Shown: piece by piece, positions 39,708-49,394 of the stretch
Numbering within the stretch: the first letter of the stretch is position 1
Layout of the letters: each line of letters opens with the position of its first letter
DNA from: Oscillospiraceae bacterium
GTDB lineage: Bacteria > Bacillota > Clostridia > Oscillospirales > Oscillospiraceae
Direction of reading: 5' to 3'
Assembly (NCBI GenBank): GCA_009781695.1
Contig: WQVH01000008.1
Coordinates: 1-49,477, forward strand
DNA length: 49,477 nt
Notes under the pieces: model-generated
The model's database searches: none
Seen by the model: the letters and a program-made list of their open reading frames with translations, nothing else
What the model was told of the DNA's origin: nothing
Position numbers and translations under genes: made by a program

Positions 39708-40769
39708 TTATTCACCGTCAAAGTGATTGCATCGGATCAGTATTTTCGGATATTTTCCTGAAACTTGCGCCATAAATGCTGCTTCGATATCATCCAGCTC
39801 AAATACTTTTGATGTAAAATCATCCAACTGCATCCGCGGCATAATCTGCGCTGCACGCGGGAATGCATAAGGTGAAATATTGGTGCCGGTGATTGTCAGC
39901 TCATTTTCATAGCAGTATTTGTATAGATTCAGCGGCATTTCGTAGTCTGCCGGATACATTGCGATATACATCAGCGTACCGCCCTTAGCCGTTATTTTAG
40001 GCAGATTCCCCACGGCGCTGATCGCAGCCGAGCAATCGATTACGCTGTCAAAACCCTTGCCATCGGTAATCTGCATCGCAGCGCTAATGACATCTTCTGC
40101 CAATGGGTCAACACAATGGTCTGCACCGTATTTTTTTGCAAGCTGACGCCGCTCTGCAATAGGCTCTATCAGCGTGAGGTTGACCGCACCCATCATTTTG
40201 AGACATTGGAGCACCAGAAGACCTATAGGTCCTCCGCCACAGACCGCAATGCGCTGACCGATCTTCGGATTGAGTTTATCTACCACTCTCACCGCAACAG
40301 ACACCGGCTCTAAGAGGCAACCTTTTTTAAGGCTGACATCATCCGGAAGCTTATATGCTTGAGATTCATGCCAAGTGATATATTCTGACATACAGGGCTG
40401 ATTTGATGCACCGGCATGTTCACAGAACTGTTCTTGTCCATTTTGGCAATAATAACATGTGCCGCACATATTCAAAAAGTTTCCGGCCACTCTGTCTCCG
40501 ACCTTAAGTCCTTTTTTTACAGCATTTTTTCCAACTTCAACAATCACACCGGACATCTCATGCCCCAGTCCGAACGGCGTATCCCAGCCAAATGGATTCT
40601 CTATAATATGATGAGGGTCTGAACCGCAAATAGAGCAATATGCAACCTTTATTTTTACATCCTCGTCACCGAGCTTGGGTTCCGGAATATCGCATATCTC
40701 GACTTTTCCCAGCTCTGCTTTATTTTTGGCAATTAAACTGCCAACTTTGGTCACTGTTGCTGATTTCAT
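39708..40769 (-). CDS. Zinc-dependent sugar/polyol dehydrogenase (MDR)
   Basis: A 353-residue MDR enzyme of the sorbitol/threonine dehydrogenase type. Catalytic zinc: Cys in YCSICGSDPHH, His-Glu in GLGHEMSG, Glu in LLEPVSVA. The structural zinc motif is CGTCYYCQNGQEQFC. The NAD loop is AVCGGGPIGLLVLQCL. Divergent from the GRE gene with 101 bases between, so they may share control. Substrate probably a secondary alcohol of a sugar-like compound. Confidence 0.92.
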   Translation of the reverse strand: MKSATVTKVGSLIAKNKAELGKVEICDIPEPKLGDEDVKIKVAYCSICGSDPHHIIENPFGWDTPFGLGHEMSGVIVEVGKNAVKKGLKVGDRVAGNFLNMCGTCYYCQNGQEQFCEHAGASNQPCMSEYITWHESQAYKLPDDVSLKKGCLLEPVSVAVRVVDKLNPKIGQRIAVCGGGPIGLLVLQCLKMMGAVNLTLIEPIAERRQLAKKYGADHCVDPLAEDVISAAMQITDGKGFDSVIDCSAAISAVGNLPKITAKGGTLMYIAMYPADYEMPLNLYKYCYENELTITGTNISPYAFPRAAQIMPRMQLDDFTSKVFELDDIEAAFMAQVSGKYPKILIRCNHFDGE

Positions 40770-40870
40770 GTAAAACCTCCTATTTATTGTATTATGGTGC
40801 TATTATTTGTTATTATAAATTACCACATATTTTATTTGCTGTAAACAACACATATCAAGAAGGTGATCGT

Positions 40871-43465
40871 TTGAAAGATTTCAATTTAAACAATGAGGTA
40901 AATATCTTAAAAAATCGGGATACTTATATCCATGCGCATATGGTAGATTCTGATCCGCGTGCCATTGAGCCGATTGAAAAAGAATGGGGCGTCGGACTCA
41001 GCGGCAATACACCGTCACCATCGCCATTTGAGCGCATCAATAACATCCTCGCAATTACAGAAAAAACAACGAATGGCACTGTAGTACCCGATCGGGCAGA
41101 ACTGGTGACCGAAGCATATCAAAAACATTCCGGCGCACCACAAATATTAAAATGCGCCTACGGACTGGCCAATGTTCTGGATAATACTCCTATTTTCATC
41201 TTTCCGCACGAGCTAGTTGTCGGGTGTCTTGGCTGCGATAAAAAGGGCGCACCCGTCCACCCTGAGTTTGGCTTTAACTGGGTTGTTGACGAAATGCGTG
41301 ATGGCCTTATGGACTACAGTCCGCAGCGCACACATGATTATTTTAGCTATATGGATGACACATACCGGCGTCTTGAAGCACTTCGTGATTTTTGGGATGG
41401 CAACACTGTTGAAGATATGACCTATGCAATGCTTGACGATGATACGCTCAAGGGTTCCCATGTCGGCAAAGGTATCTTCTTCGCCGATGCATACATTTTT
41501 TGCGGTGCCGGACATTTAGGGCTGGATTATGATCGCCTTTTGCGGTTGGGTTATTGCGGCATCAAGAAGATGATCGAAGACAAAATATCACAGCTGAATA
41601 TGTCTGACCCGGATGACTTAAAAAAACATATATTTTATAAATCTGCACTGATTGTCACAGAGTCAACCATTAGGCATATTTTGCGTTATGCAGAACTTGC
41701 CGATAAAATGTCCGCTGCACAGTCGGATAAAACCAGAGCGTCCGAGCTGCGTCAAATCGCTGAAAACTGCCGATGGGTATCTGAAAATCCACCGCGAACA
41801 TTTTGGCATGCGATCCAACTGGTTCATCTCGCCAATAATGTCATTCATATTGAGTGTAATGGTCACTCCGTTTCATATGGTCGATTTGATCAGTACATGT
41901 ATCCTTATTTCAAGCGTGATCTTGAAACAGGCACTGCAACACGTGAATTTATGCAGGAGCTTATCGAGAATTTTTACATCAAAATTTGGGAACTCAATAA
42001 GCTGCGCAACCACATCATCATAAAAACATTCGGCAATGGAGGCGTCGGAGGCCCTGCGCTTACCGTCGGCGGTATTTTGTCCGATGGCTCTGATGGTACA
42101 AACGAGCTTACATTTATGGCATTGGATGCACATGCCCATGTACGTATCCCGGCACCATGGCTCGCAGTGCGTATGCATTCAGGTACACCGCAGGAACTTA
42201 AACTCAAGACGGCTAATCTTATCCGTCTGGGCACAGGCGAACCCAAGATATTCAATGATGATGTGGCCATACCCGCTATGCTTTCATCACATGTTGACCC
42301 GGTCGATGCACGAAACTATCAAGTTGTAGGCTGTGTTGAGCCTGATCCGTCCGGTAAGGCATATGGATGGAAAGATTGCGCCCATATGAACATTGCGCGT
42401 GTACTGGAACTGGCCATAAATGATGGCCGTTGCTACAATTGCGGTGATGGCTGCGCACGTTGGAAAATTTGCGGGGCAGTTGGTACTCAGTTGGGACTTG
42501 CTACAGGAAGTCTGGCAGATTTCACAGCGTTTGAACAGGTGCTTGATGCTTATGATAAGCAGATGGCATATTGGTGTGACCGAATTGTTACATTATTAAA
42601 TGCGGTAGATATTGCGCATCAAAATTTACGTCCTCTGCCCTATCTGTCGGTACTTATGGATGGATGCATCGAAAACGGCACAGATATTACACAAGGCGGT
42701 ACCACATATAACTTTACCGGCCCTCAAGGCGTAGGCATCGGCACAGCGGGTGATGGTCTGGCAACGATAAAGCAGTTGGTATTCGATGAAAAGAAGATCA
42801 CAGGGCGTACACTTCTTGATGCAGTCATTGCCAATTGGGAAGGGCATGAGCCGCTGTACGCATATGTCAACAGCGATCGTGTACATCACTATGGCAATGA
42901 CGATGATTATGCTGATAAGCTCACCAAATTCGCAATGGATACTTGGTGCAAACATATAGAGAAAAGACCGAATCCGCGCGGCGGTTTCTATCAGCCGGGC
43001 GCATATTCTGTGACGGTCAATGTTGCGCATGGCGAAAAGCAATGGGCCTCCGTTGATGGACGTGTTGCATTTGAGCCTGTATCTGATTGCATGGGTGCAG
43101 TGCATACCCGATGCGCTTCGCACGATATCAAAGGACCGCTGGCCATATGTAAGTCGGTTACTAAATTAGATCATGCCCGCGCCACGAATGGTACATTGCT
43201 CAATTGGAAGTTTTCTCCGGGTGCGCTTGCAGGAGATGTCGGTCGTGATAATTTTATCTCACTGATGGATGAGTATATTCGCCGCAAGGGCATGCACAGC
43301 CAGTTTACTGTCGCAAACCAAGAGACGCTTATCGCTGCGCAGCAAAACCCGGATGATTACCGCGATCTGCTCGTTCGGGTTGCCGGGTATTCTGCATATT
43401 TTGTAGAATTGAATAAAGCTTTGCAAGATGATATTATTGGGCGCACTTCGCTTTCGTTTGATTGA
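40871..43465 (+). CDS. Glycyl radical enzyme (GCVEP-type dehydratase/C-X lyase group)
   Basis: An 864-residue pyruvate-formate-lyase-like enzyme. The TTG at 40871 has GAAGGTG just upstream; the frame stays open 77 codons further but without a site. Active-site Cys and Glu lie in VVGCVEPDPSGKAYGWKD. The glycyl radical loop RVAGYSAYF is near the C-terminus. GCVEP followed by GKxxGW is typical of the dehydratase, choline-lyase and isethionate-lyase branch, not of formate lyases. Strictly anaerobic and oxygen-sensitive. It needs a radical SAM activase, which is not encoded in this window. Substrate unknown. Confidence 0.93.
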   Translation: MKDFNLNNEVNILKNRDTYIHAHMVDSDPRAIEPIEKEWGVGLSGNTPSPSPFERINNILAITEKTTNGTVVPDRAELVTEAYQKHSGAPQILKCAYGLANVLDNTPIFIFPHELVVGCLGCDKKGAPVHPEFGFNWVVDEMRDGLMDYSPQRTHDYFSYMDDTYRRLEALRDFWDGNTVEDMTYAMLDDDTLKGSHVGKGIFFADAYIFCGAGHLGLDYDRLLRLGYCGIKKMIEDKISQLNMSDPDDLKKHIFYKSALIVTESTIRHILRYAELADKMSAAQSDKTRASELRQIAENCRWVSENPPRTFWHAIQLVHLANNVIHIECNGHSVSYGRFDQYMYPYFKRDLETGTATREFMQELIENFYIKIWELNKLRNHIIIKTFGNGGVGGPALTVGGILSDGSDGTNELTFMALDAHAHVRIPAPWLAVRMHSGTPQELKLKTANLIRLGTGEPKIFNDDVAIPAMLSSHVDPVDARNYQVVGCVEPDPSGKAYGWKDCAHMNIARVLELAINDGRCYNCGDGCARWKICGAVGTQLGLATGSLADFTAFEQVLDAYDKQMAYWCDRIVTLLNAVDIAHQNLRPLPYLSVLMDGCIENGTDITQGGTTYNFTGPQGVGIGTAGDGLATIKQLVFDEKKITGRTLLDAVIANWEGHEPLYAYVNSDRVHHYGNDDDYADKLTKFAMDTWCKHIEKRPNPRGGFYQPGAYSVTVNVAHGEKQWASVDGRVAFEPVSDCMGAVHTRCASHDIKGPLAICKSVTKLDHARATNGTLLNWKFSPGALAGDVGRDNFISLMDEYIRRKGMHSQFTVANQETLIAAQQNPDDYRDLLVRVAGYSAYFVELNKALQDDIIGRTSLSFD

Positions 43466-43511
43466 TTGTTATGATACAGAGATTACAGTTTGCAGGGTAT
43501 CTGGAAAACAC

Positions 43512-43540
43512 TTGACAAATGACGACGAAGTTGACATACT
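43512..43540 (+). promoter_or_regulatory. Promoter of the SDR-hydrolase pair
   Basis: TTGACA (43512-43517), 17 bp and CATACT (43535-43540), 87 bases before the SDR start. Confidence 0.6.
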
Positions 43541-43626
43541 TACTCTTGGTGAACTGATTGGTCATCGAAATAATATACTGATACATTTTGGCAAAAATAA
43601 TTATTAATAATTGTGGAGGATTAAAA

Positions 43627-44451
43627 ATGAGTGGATGTCTCAAAGGTAAAGTTGCTTTAATCACAGGCGGCGGTAGCGGAATAGGTGCCGCAATTGCCAA
43701 GCGCTTCGTTGCTGAAGGCGCAAAAATTGTCATTACAGGTCGGCGTGTAGAGGCACTCGCTGATACATTATCGGCACTGCCGGAAGGTTCCGCACTCCCA
43801 TTTGCAGGCGATGTCAGAAAACCCGAAGATGCCCAAGCTATGGTTGAAGCGACCGTTAAGTTCGGTGGTAAAATCGACATTCTGGTCAACAATGCAGCCA
43901 TTGACCCTGCCGGAACAGTCGTGAATATTCCTGTCGAGCAATTTCAAAGTGTCATTGAAACCAATCTTTACGGCCCATTTTACACAATGAAGTATGCTAT
44001 TCCATACATGACCAATGCAGGTGGCGGCTCAATCGTCAATATTGCCTCACTCGCAGCGCTGCGACGTATTCCGGCTATGCCTGCATACTGCGCATCAAAA
44101 TCAGGACTTATCGGCCTGTCACAAACCGTAGCGCTTGACTATGGTAAGGATAATATTCGCTGTAATGTGGTCGCTCCCGGCGCAACTGCCACTGCAATGC
44201 TGGAAAACTCCATGGCAGGTCTTGCCAAATCACTGAAAACTGACGCCGCCGGAGCACTCAATTACATGGCGCGTTTTAACCCCATCCCCCGCCCTGCAAC
44301 TCCCGATGAAATCACCGGCGCTGTTGTTTTCTTCGCAAGTGATGATTCGGCAGTCATTACAGGCACTGTACTTCCTGTCGATTCCGGCTCATGTGTTGTA
44401 GACCCGAATGGCGCAGCTTTGGCCGGCATGAACTGGGGCGATGCAGACTAA
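43627..44451 (+). CDS. SDR family oxidoreductase
   Basis: A 274-residue classical SDR. Cofactor loop ALITGGGSGIGAAIA, Arg in VITGRRVEAL (suggests NADP), NNAA, Ser in NIASLAAL and YCASK. GGAGG precedes ATG 43627. It lies between the GRE and the hydrolase and likely reduces or oxidises a hydroxyl in the same pathway. The tail after the usual VDSG end extends by about 20 residues. Confidence 0.9.
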   Translation: MSGCLKGKVALITGGGSGIGAAIAKRFVAEGAKIVITGRRVEALADTLSALPEGSALPFAGDVRKPEDAQAMVEATVKFGGKIDILVNNAAIDPAGTVVNIPVEQFQSVIETNLYGPFYTMKYAIPYMTNAGGGSIVNIASLAALRRIPAMPAYCASKSGLIGLSQTVALDYGKDNIRCNVVAPGATATAMLENSMAGLAKSLKTDAAGALNYMARFNPIPRPATPDEITGAVVFFASDDSAVITGTVLPVDSGSCVVDPNGAALAGMNWGDAD

Positions 44452-44527
44452 TTTACCATCTTAATGCACACACCATATATCAACATATAGTTACAATACA
44501 AATTAATTATTAAGGAGAAATGCATTT

Positions 44528-45430
44528 ATGAGTGAAGTTATACTCACACGGCACGGCGAAGGCAAACTTTCTACAAAAGCCTATTTTGCTGATGAGGCTG
44601 GTTTTAGCGTTGCCTCGGTTATTGTCATGGGACAAAAGGAGTGCGTCTTACTTGATTGCCAATGGACAAAATCAAACGCGCACAGAGTGATCGCAGAGAT
44701 ATTGGAAACAGGTCTTGAGTTAAAGGCTGTTTTTGCAACACATCTGCACCCTGACCATTATTGGGGTCTCGGCGAAATCGAAAAAGCATTCCCGAACGCA
44801 AAATGCTATATGCTACCGGACGAAGTGGCCAAATATTCCGACCAATATCAAAGAAAGCTTGATGACTGGATTGACATTGTCGGTGAAGGAAACCTCTGCC
44901 GTCAACAATGTAAGAACCTGCTCCCACTGACAGACAAGTACATCGAACTTGAGGGCGAGCGTATAGAAGTCATTGAGCACATCATGGGTGACCTCAAGTG
45001 GAATTCGGTTGTATGGATTCCCTCGATCAAGACACTTTACGGCAGCGACGTTATATTCAACGAAGCACATCCCTTTACATGCGAAATCAGCAGCCCACAG
45101 CGCATTGAGTGGATCGCCGAACTCGAAAAGCTCGAAAGAGAACTTAAGCCCGAAGTCGTTATCCCCGGTCACCAAAAAGCAGGCTGTCTACTCGATTGCA
45201 GCGGCATAAAATACACCATTGACTATCTGAAAGCAACCGAAGAAGAGCTGGTGAATATAAAAGGACTCGATAGCAAAATCGGAACATCCGTGTTCTTCCA
45301 CGCCATGGAAAAACGTTTCCCCAACAATGCCATCAGCATGTACAGTAACGATATGAACGCCAAGGTGTTCAGCGGTGAATTCGTATGGGATTGGGAATCT
45401 GACGAGCGTAAAGAAGAAAGAGCGCACTAG
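44528..45430 (+). CDS. Metallo-beta-lactamase fold hydrolase
   Basis: A 300-residue enzyme of the MBL superfamily. The metal motif is ATHLHPDHYWGLG (HxHxDH), with a further Asp in LYGSDVIF and His in VIPGHQKAG. AAGGAGA lies eleven bases before the ATG. It could open a lactone or cleave a thioester in the island's pathway. MBL-fold substrates cannot be told from motifs. Ended by a strong terminator. Confidence 0.88.
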   Translation: MSEVILTRHGEGKLSTKAYFADEAGFSVASVIVMGQKECVLLDCQWTKSNAHRVIAEILETGLELKAVFATHLHPDHYWGLGEIEKAFPNAKCYMLPDEVAKYSDQYQRKLDDWIDIVGEGNLCRQQCKNLLPLTDKYIELEGERIEVIEHIMGDLKWNSVVWIPSIKTLYGSDVIFNEAHPFTCEISSPQRIEWIAELEKLERELKPEVVIPGHQKAGCLLDCSGIKYTIDYLKATEEELVNIKGLDSKIGTSVFFHAMEKRFPNNAISMYSNDMNAKVFSGEFVWDWESDERKEERAH

Positions 45431-45460
45431 TTTCCAAGATAAGTATACCAATTTAATTAA

Positions 45461-45500
45461 GGAGCTTGAGTATCGCTTTGACACTCAAGCTCCCTTTTTT
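45461..45500 (+). terminator. Intrinsic terminator
   Basis: GGAGCTTGAGT (45461-45471) pairs with ACTCAAGCTCC (45483-45493), followed by CTTTTTT. Confidence 0.9.
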
Positions 45501-45583
45501 CTAATACTATTGAGTCCAAGCCGTTTGCTTGTTGCAAGAAAATAATCCTACAGACTTGCTGCACGGGTTTTTATCAGCCTGTA

Positions 45584-46483
45584 TTATCTCTTAAGCTTGG
45601 GATCCAGTGCGTCACGCAACGCATCACCAATGAGGTTAAATGACAGTACCGAAAGCATAATGAACACGCCCGGGAATGTGAGCAAATACGCAGACGTATG
45701 CATAAACTCGCGATTCCACGCAATCATAGAACCCCATTCCGGAAGCGGAACCGGTATGCCAAATCCGAGGAAAGACAGTGACGCTCCGGTAATAATAGAC
45801 ATACCCAATATGACTGTAAACATTACGATTATCGGTGACAATCCGTTAGGCAGCACTTGGGTAAACAGTATACGGAATTTACCTAAGCCTATAGCATGAG
45901 CGGCCTCAACAAATTCCTGATTGCGCACAACAAGTATTGATGCGCGTGTTATTCTGATAAAAAATGGAACAGAAGCAACACCTACAGCTATAATAAGCTG
46001 CGGCAATCCATTACCCAAGGTGGTTACGATGACCATGCCCAACAAAATTCCGGGTATAGACGCGAGTGTATCGCTGCAGCGCATGATAACTTCGTCTATG
46101 ACCTTGCCAAAAAAGCCTGCGATAGAGCCTAAAGTAATGCCCAAGATTGCACCCAACCCTGCGGCACCGAAGCCGAGGGACAGTGAATATCTTGTACCAT
46201 AAATAACACGATAGAACTCATTTCGTCCCAGAAAGTCCGTACCAAAAGGAAACTGCGCATTTGGAGGGGTCAACCTAAGAAATGGATTGCCTACTGTGAC
46301 CATAGATAGCGGCATGAAGAAAGAAATGATGAGCATGATAAACATAATGAGGAGTATTCCAACGCCTACCATTGCGCCTTTATTCTTGTAAACACGGTAA
46401 ATAATATCACTCATCTGACCGCGTTTTTGGTACTGCCGCGTAACAAGCGTTTCAGAACTTGCTTTTTCTTTTTTTACACTCAT
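45584..46483 (-). CDS. Peptide/nickel-type ABC transporter permease (DppC-like)
   Basis: A 299-residue inner membrane permease: N-terminal helix about 37-60, periplasm-side loop with PFGTDFLGRNEFYRVIYGTR, then five helices. The coupling motif EAAHAIGLGKFRILFTQVLP is intact. Start overlaps the DppB gene (ATGA). Third gene of a binding protein-DppB-DppC operon. The ATPase genes that normally follow are missing here. Confidence 0.92.
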   Translation of the reverse strand: MSVKKEKASSETLVTRQYQKRGQMSDIIYRVYKNKGAMVGVGILLIMFIMLIISFFMPLSMVTVGNPFLRLTPPNAQFPFGTDFLGRNEFYRVIYGTRYSLSLGFGAAGLGAILGITLGSIAGFFGKVIDEVIMRCSDTLASIPGILLGMVIVTTLGNGLPQLIIAVGVASVPFFIRITRASILVVRNQEFVEAAHAIGLGKFRILFTQVLPNGLSPIIVMFTVILGMSIITGASLSFLGFGIPVPLPEWGSMIAWNREFMHTSAYLLTFPGVFIMLSVLSFNLIGDALRDALDPKLKR

Positions 46484-47451
46484 GCCATGGCCACCTTCCT
46501 CTTGGCTTTCTTTCCGCCGGTGTACTGCGCCTTTATCCTTGGGTCAATAAATGCATAAAGCACATCAACGATCAACTGAACCAGAACGTAAAGCACTGTT
46601 GTGAGGATTATCGTACCCATTATAGTCGTTACATCCCGATTAAATACTGCCTCGGCAGCCAAACGCCCGATGCCCGGCCATGCAAACACTGATTCAACAA
46701 CCACGGAACCGGCAAGTTGTGCGCTCAAGGACGCTCCGGCTGCGGTAACAATCGGAATCCATGCATTACCCAATGCATGGCGCCTGATGACGGTTTCCGA
46801 AGGTACGCCTTTGGCCTTGGCTGTACGTAGAAAATCCGCTTTGAGCAGATCCAACATACTTGAACGTGTCTGCCGTGCGGTAGATGCGGTCAAGGATAGT
46901 CCGGAACATATTGCAGGTAAGATAAGGCTACGAATCCCGGCTTCATTTCCTGCCGCCGGAAGCCATCCCAGACGACCTGAGAAAACGATGATCAGCAATA
47001 GCCCAATCCAGAACACCGGCATACTCATACCTACAAGAGTAAAGAAAGTGGAGATATTGTCTGCCAATTTCCCGGCATTTCTGGCCGCTATTATGCCGAG
47101 CGGAACGGCCACTGCCAGCCCGAATATTAGTGCGGTAAACGATAATAACAGTGTATTTGGCAACCTCTGCATAAACGCATTCCAAACGCTGAGTCCGGTA
47201 ATATCAGATACGCCCAGATCGCCGCGCAGAAGATTGCTCATGTATATTCCATATCTAAAAAACATCGAACGATCCATATGATGTTCCGCTCTGAGTCGCT
47301 CAATGTCCTCCGGTGTGATTTCGCCTGCCCGCGCTACTATAGTGTCAACAATATCGCCCGGAGCTGCTTCCAGAAGCGCAAATACAACAAACGAAACTGC
47401 TATTATGACAGGAATCAAAAGCAGCAGCCGCTTGAGGATAAAAAGAACCAT
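46480..47451 (-). CDS. Peptide/nickel-type ABC transporter permease (DppB-like)
   Basis: A 323-residue DppB-type permease with six helices. The N-terminal helix is LLLIPVIIAVSFVVFALLEA. The loop AKGVPSETVIRRHALGNAWI is the ATPase-coupling site, and SVVVESVFAWPGIGRLAAEA is family-typical. Lies between the binding protein and DppC genes. Imports small peptides or other short ligands; nickel and sugar oligomer transporters share the fold. Confidence 0.93.
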   Translation of the reverse strand: MVLFILKRLLLLIPVIIAVSFVVFALLEAAPGDIVDTIVARAGEITPEDIERLRAEHHMDRSMFFRYGIYMSNLLRGDLGVSDITGLSVWNAFMQRLPNTLLLSFTALIFGLAVAVPLGIIAARNAGKLADNISTFFTLVGMSMPVFWIGLLLIIVFSGRLGWLPAAGNEAGIRSLILPAICSGLSLTASTARQTRSSMLDLLKADFLRTAKAKGVPSETVIRRHALGNAWIPIVTAAGASLSAQLAGSVVVESVFAWPGIGRLAAEAVFNRDVTTIMGTIILTTVLYVLVQLIVDVLYAFIDPRIKAQYTGGKKAKRKVAMA

Positions 47452-47539
47452 TGTAGTCCTCCCCTAGTTAGATGTTTGTGCGTACTTACAGTTGTGGGGC
47501 GTCCGGAGACACCCCCAACTGATAAAACTAAGTTAATTT

Positions 47540-49195
47540 TTAGTTCTCAACGATCATGTAGATGTTTCTAAAGTCGTGAGATGCAGGATCCGGATTTGCA
47601 ATGATGCCGCCCAGACCGTTCACTGCAACATTACCGAATACACGCCATAGAATGTTTTGATATGCCAGTGTTTCAGCAACGATTGCCTGAACTTCCCTGT
47701 ACATTTCTGCTCTGGCATCTTCGTCTATTGTTCTTCTGGCTTCGTCGAGTAGTTCTGTTACGCGTGGGTCATTAAACGAAGCTCTGTTTTGTCCGCCGCC
47801 TTCAATAAACGCATGACGCGCACTGCCGGCTGATGGATTAATCAGTGTGAAGAAGCAGACCATTTGATGGTTGCCGCCGTATCTTGCATGTGCTGCAAGA
47901 GCAGGAGCTTCCATCTCATTAACTACTGCATTGATACCAATTTCGGATAGTTGCATTGCAATACCTTGAGCCATTCTGATGAAAGTGATAATCGCTGCTG
48001 CGATTTCAACTTCTTCACCATTGTATGAGCTTCTGGCAAGGTATTCACGAGCAAGGTCAAGATTACGCTCAGGAAGCGGAATATCTGTGTTGCGGAATTC
48101 TGTTCCAAAGCCCCAGAATGCGCCATCTGCGAGATTACCGTCTGCCCACTGTCCGGCAGCACCGAATGCGATGGCAGGACGATCAATCGCATGAGCAACT
48201 GCTCTGCGGAAGTAATAGTCACCTGTGATGGGGTCATTGAGGTTAAATGCAAGTCCTTGCGGGTCATTACTGGTTGTGGTAAATACCAAGAAGTCATCGT
48301 TATCGAGGAACCATTGCATATCGTCAGCCGGTGTACCGAAGCTGAGATGAGCGTCCCCTGTTTGCATCATAATGGTTCTTGTCGCCATTTCAGGCACAAA
48401 GCGTAAACGAACCAGTTCTGTTACCGGCGGTGTACCCCAGTAGTTCGGATTTGCACGAAGCAGTGCAAAGTCAAGTGTCATGAATTCTTCAACAGAAAAA
48501 GCACCTGTACCAACATGAGGGCCTCTTTCAGAGTCTGCCTCAATTGCACGGCGGTTCAAAATGCCTGCCGGAGGTCTTGAGATACCGAAAAGGAAGTCAA
48601 CATCCACTTCGTCTAATTCAAGTACCAGTGTAAAGGGATCCGGAGCTGTTGCACTGACAACAGGACGCCAAATATCAAATGCAGGTGAGCCAAGGCCATC
48701 AGCCTGTACTCTATTGATTGTGTAAATTACATCTTCCGCAGTAAATGCATCGCCATTGTGGAATGTGACGCCTTGACGCAGAGTAAATGTGTATGTTTGC
48801 ATATCCTCGGTATGCCAACGGGTTGCCAGACCTTCACTGAATCCGTCTTCAGTCGGGAAGTTCTGTATCAGTCTGTCGTGGATCATTGTGAAGACCCAGT
48901 TTGTGCTGGTCGGAGCCGACGCAGGCATATGAGGATCCAGCACGGCGATGTTGTTGTTGTCTACGATGACTTGGATGTAGTCTGCAAGGTTCGTTTCGTC
49001 ATCAACTACGGCAGGCTGTAGAACAACTACGTTTTCATCGGTGTCTGCACCGACTGCACCTTCCGGAGCGCCACCTGTTGGCGGAGTGATCGGCACACTC
49101 GGCGTATCATTCGGTGTACATGCTGCAATCAGTCCTATGCACATGACGAGAGTCAGGGTGATTGCAATGATCTTTAACAATCTTTTTTTCTTCAT
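47540..49195 (-). CDS. Solute-binding lipoprotein, family 5 (DppA/OppA-like)
   Basis: A 551-residue extracellular binding protein. The lipobox is LIAAC near residue 26. A Pro/Thr/Gly linker follows (about 28-65), then the SBP-5 fold (GLATRWHTEDMQTYTFTLRQ, GVTFHNGDAFTAEDV). Strong promoter upstream. First gene of the importer. The ligand may be the compound degraded by the adjacent island, but opposite strands and a terminator separate them. Confidence 0.93.
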   Translation of the reverse strand: MKKKRLLKIIAITLTLVMCIGLIAACTPNDTPSVPITPPTGGAPEGAVGADTDENVVVLQPAVVDDETNLADYIQVIVDNNNIAVLDPHMPASAPTSTNWVFTMIHDRLIQNFPTEDGFSEGLATRWHTEDMQTYTFTLRQGVTFHNGDAFTAEDVIYTINRVQADGLGSPAFDIWRPVVSATAPDPFTLVLELDEVDVDFLFGISRPPAGILNRRAIEADSERGPHVGTGAFSVEEFMTLDFALLRANPNYWGTPPVTELVRLRFVPEMATRTIMMQTGDAHLSFGTPADDMQWFLDNDDFLVFTTTSNDPQGLAFNLNDPITGDYYFRRAVAHAIDRPAIAFGAAGQWADGNLADGAFWGFGTEFRNTDIPLPERNLDLAREYLARSSYNGEEVEIAAAIITFIRMAQGIAMQLSEIGINAVVNEMEAPALAAHARYGGNHQMVCFFTLINPSAGSARHAFIEGGGQNRASFNDPRVTELLDEARRTIDEDARAEMYREVQAIVAETLAYQNILWRVFGNVAVNGLGGIIANPDPASHDFRNIYMIVEN

Positions 49196-49263
49196 CTTAG
49201 TTCCTCCAATAATCTATTATTCTTTGAATACTTCTCCTAATCTCCAATAAAAGCATTCAACAA

Positions 49264-49292
49264 ATTGTACACTTTATTAATTCGCATGTCAA
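49264..49292 (-). promoter_or_regulatory. Sigma-A promoter of the binding protein operon
   Basis: On the minus strand TTGACA (49292-49287), 17 bp and TACAAT (49269-49264), a near-consensus promoter about 69 bases before the start codon. Confidence 0.82.
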
Positions 49293-49394
49293 CTAAAAAT
49301 GTTGTTTTTGCATACTATTGTATACCATTAAATTTAAGTGCATTATAAGAGAAGCCCTCCCTTGTTTGACAGGTAAATAAAAATTGGAATTGTG

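Noticed and set aside
40800-40860. Catabolite-responsive (cre) site TGTAAACAACACA before the GRE
   Set aside because: It lacks the central CG and symmetry of the cre consensus.
40640-40870. N-terminal extension of the GRE from an ATG at 40640
   Set aside because: It overlaps the divergent dehydrogenase gene and its promoter gap; the TTG at 40871 has a ribosome site and gives the normal family length.
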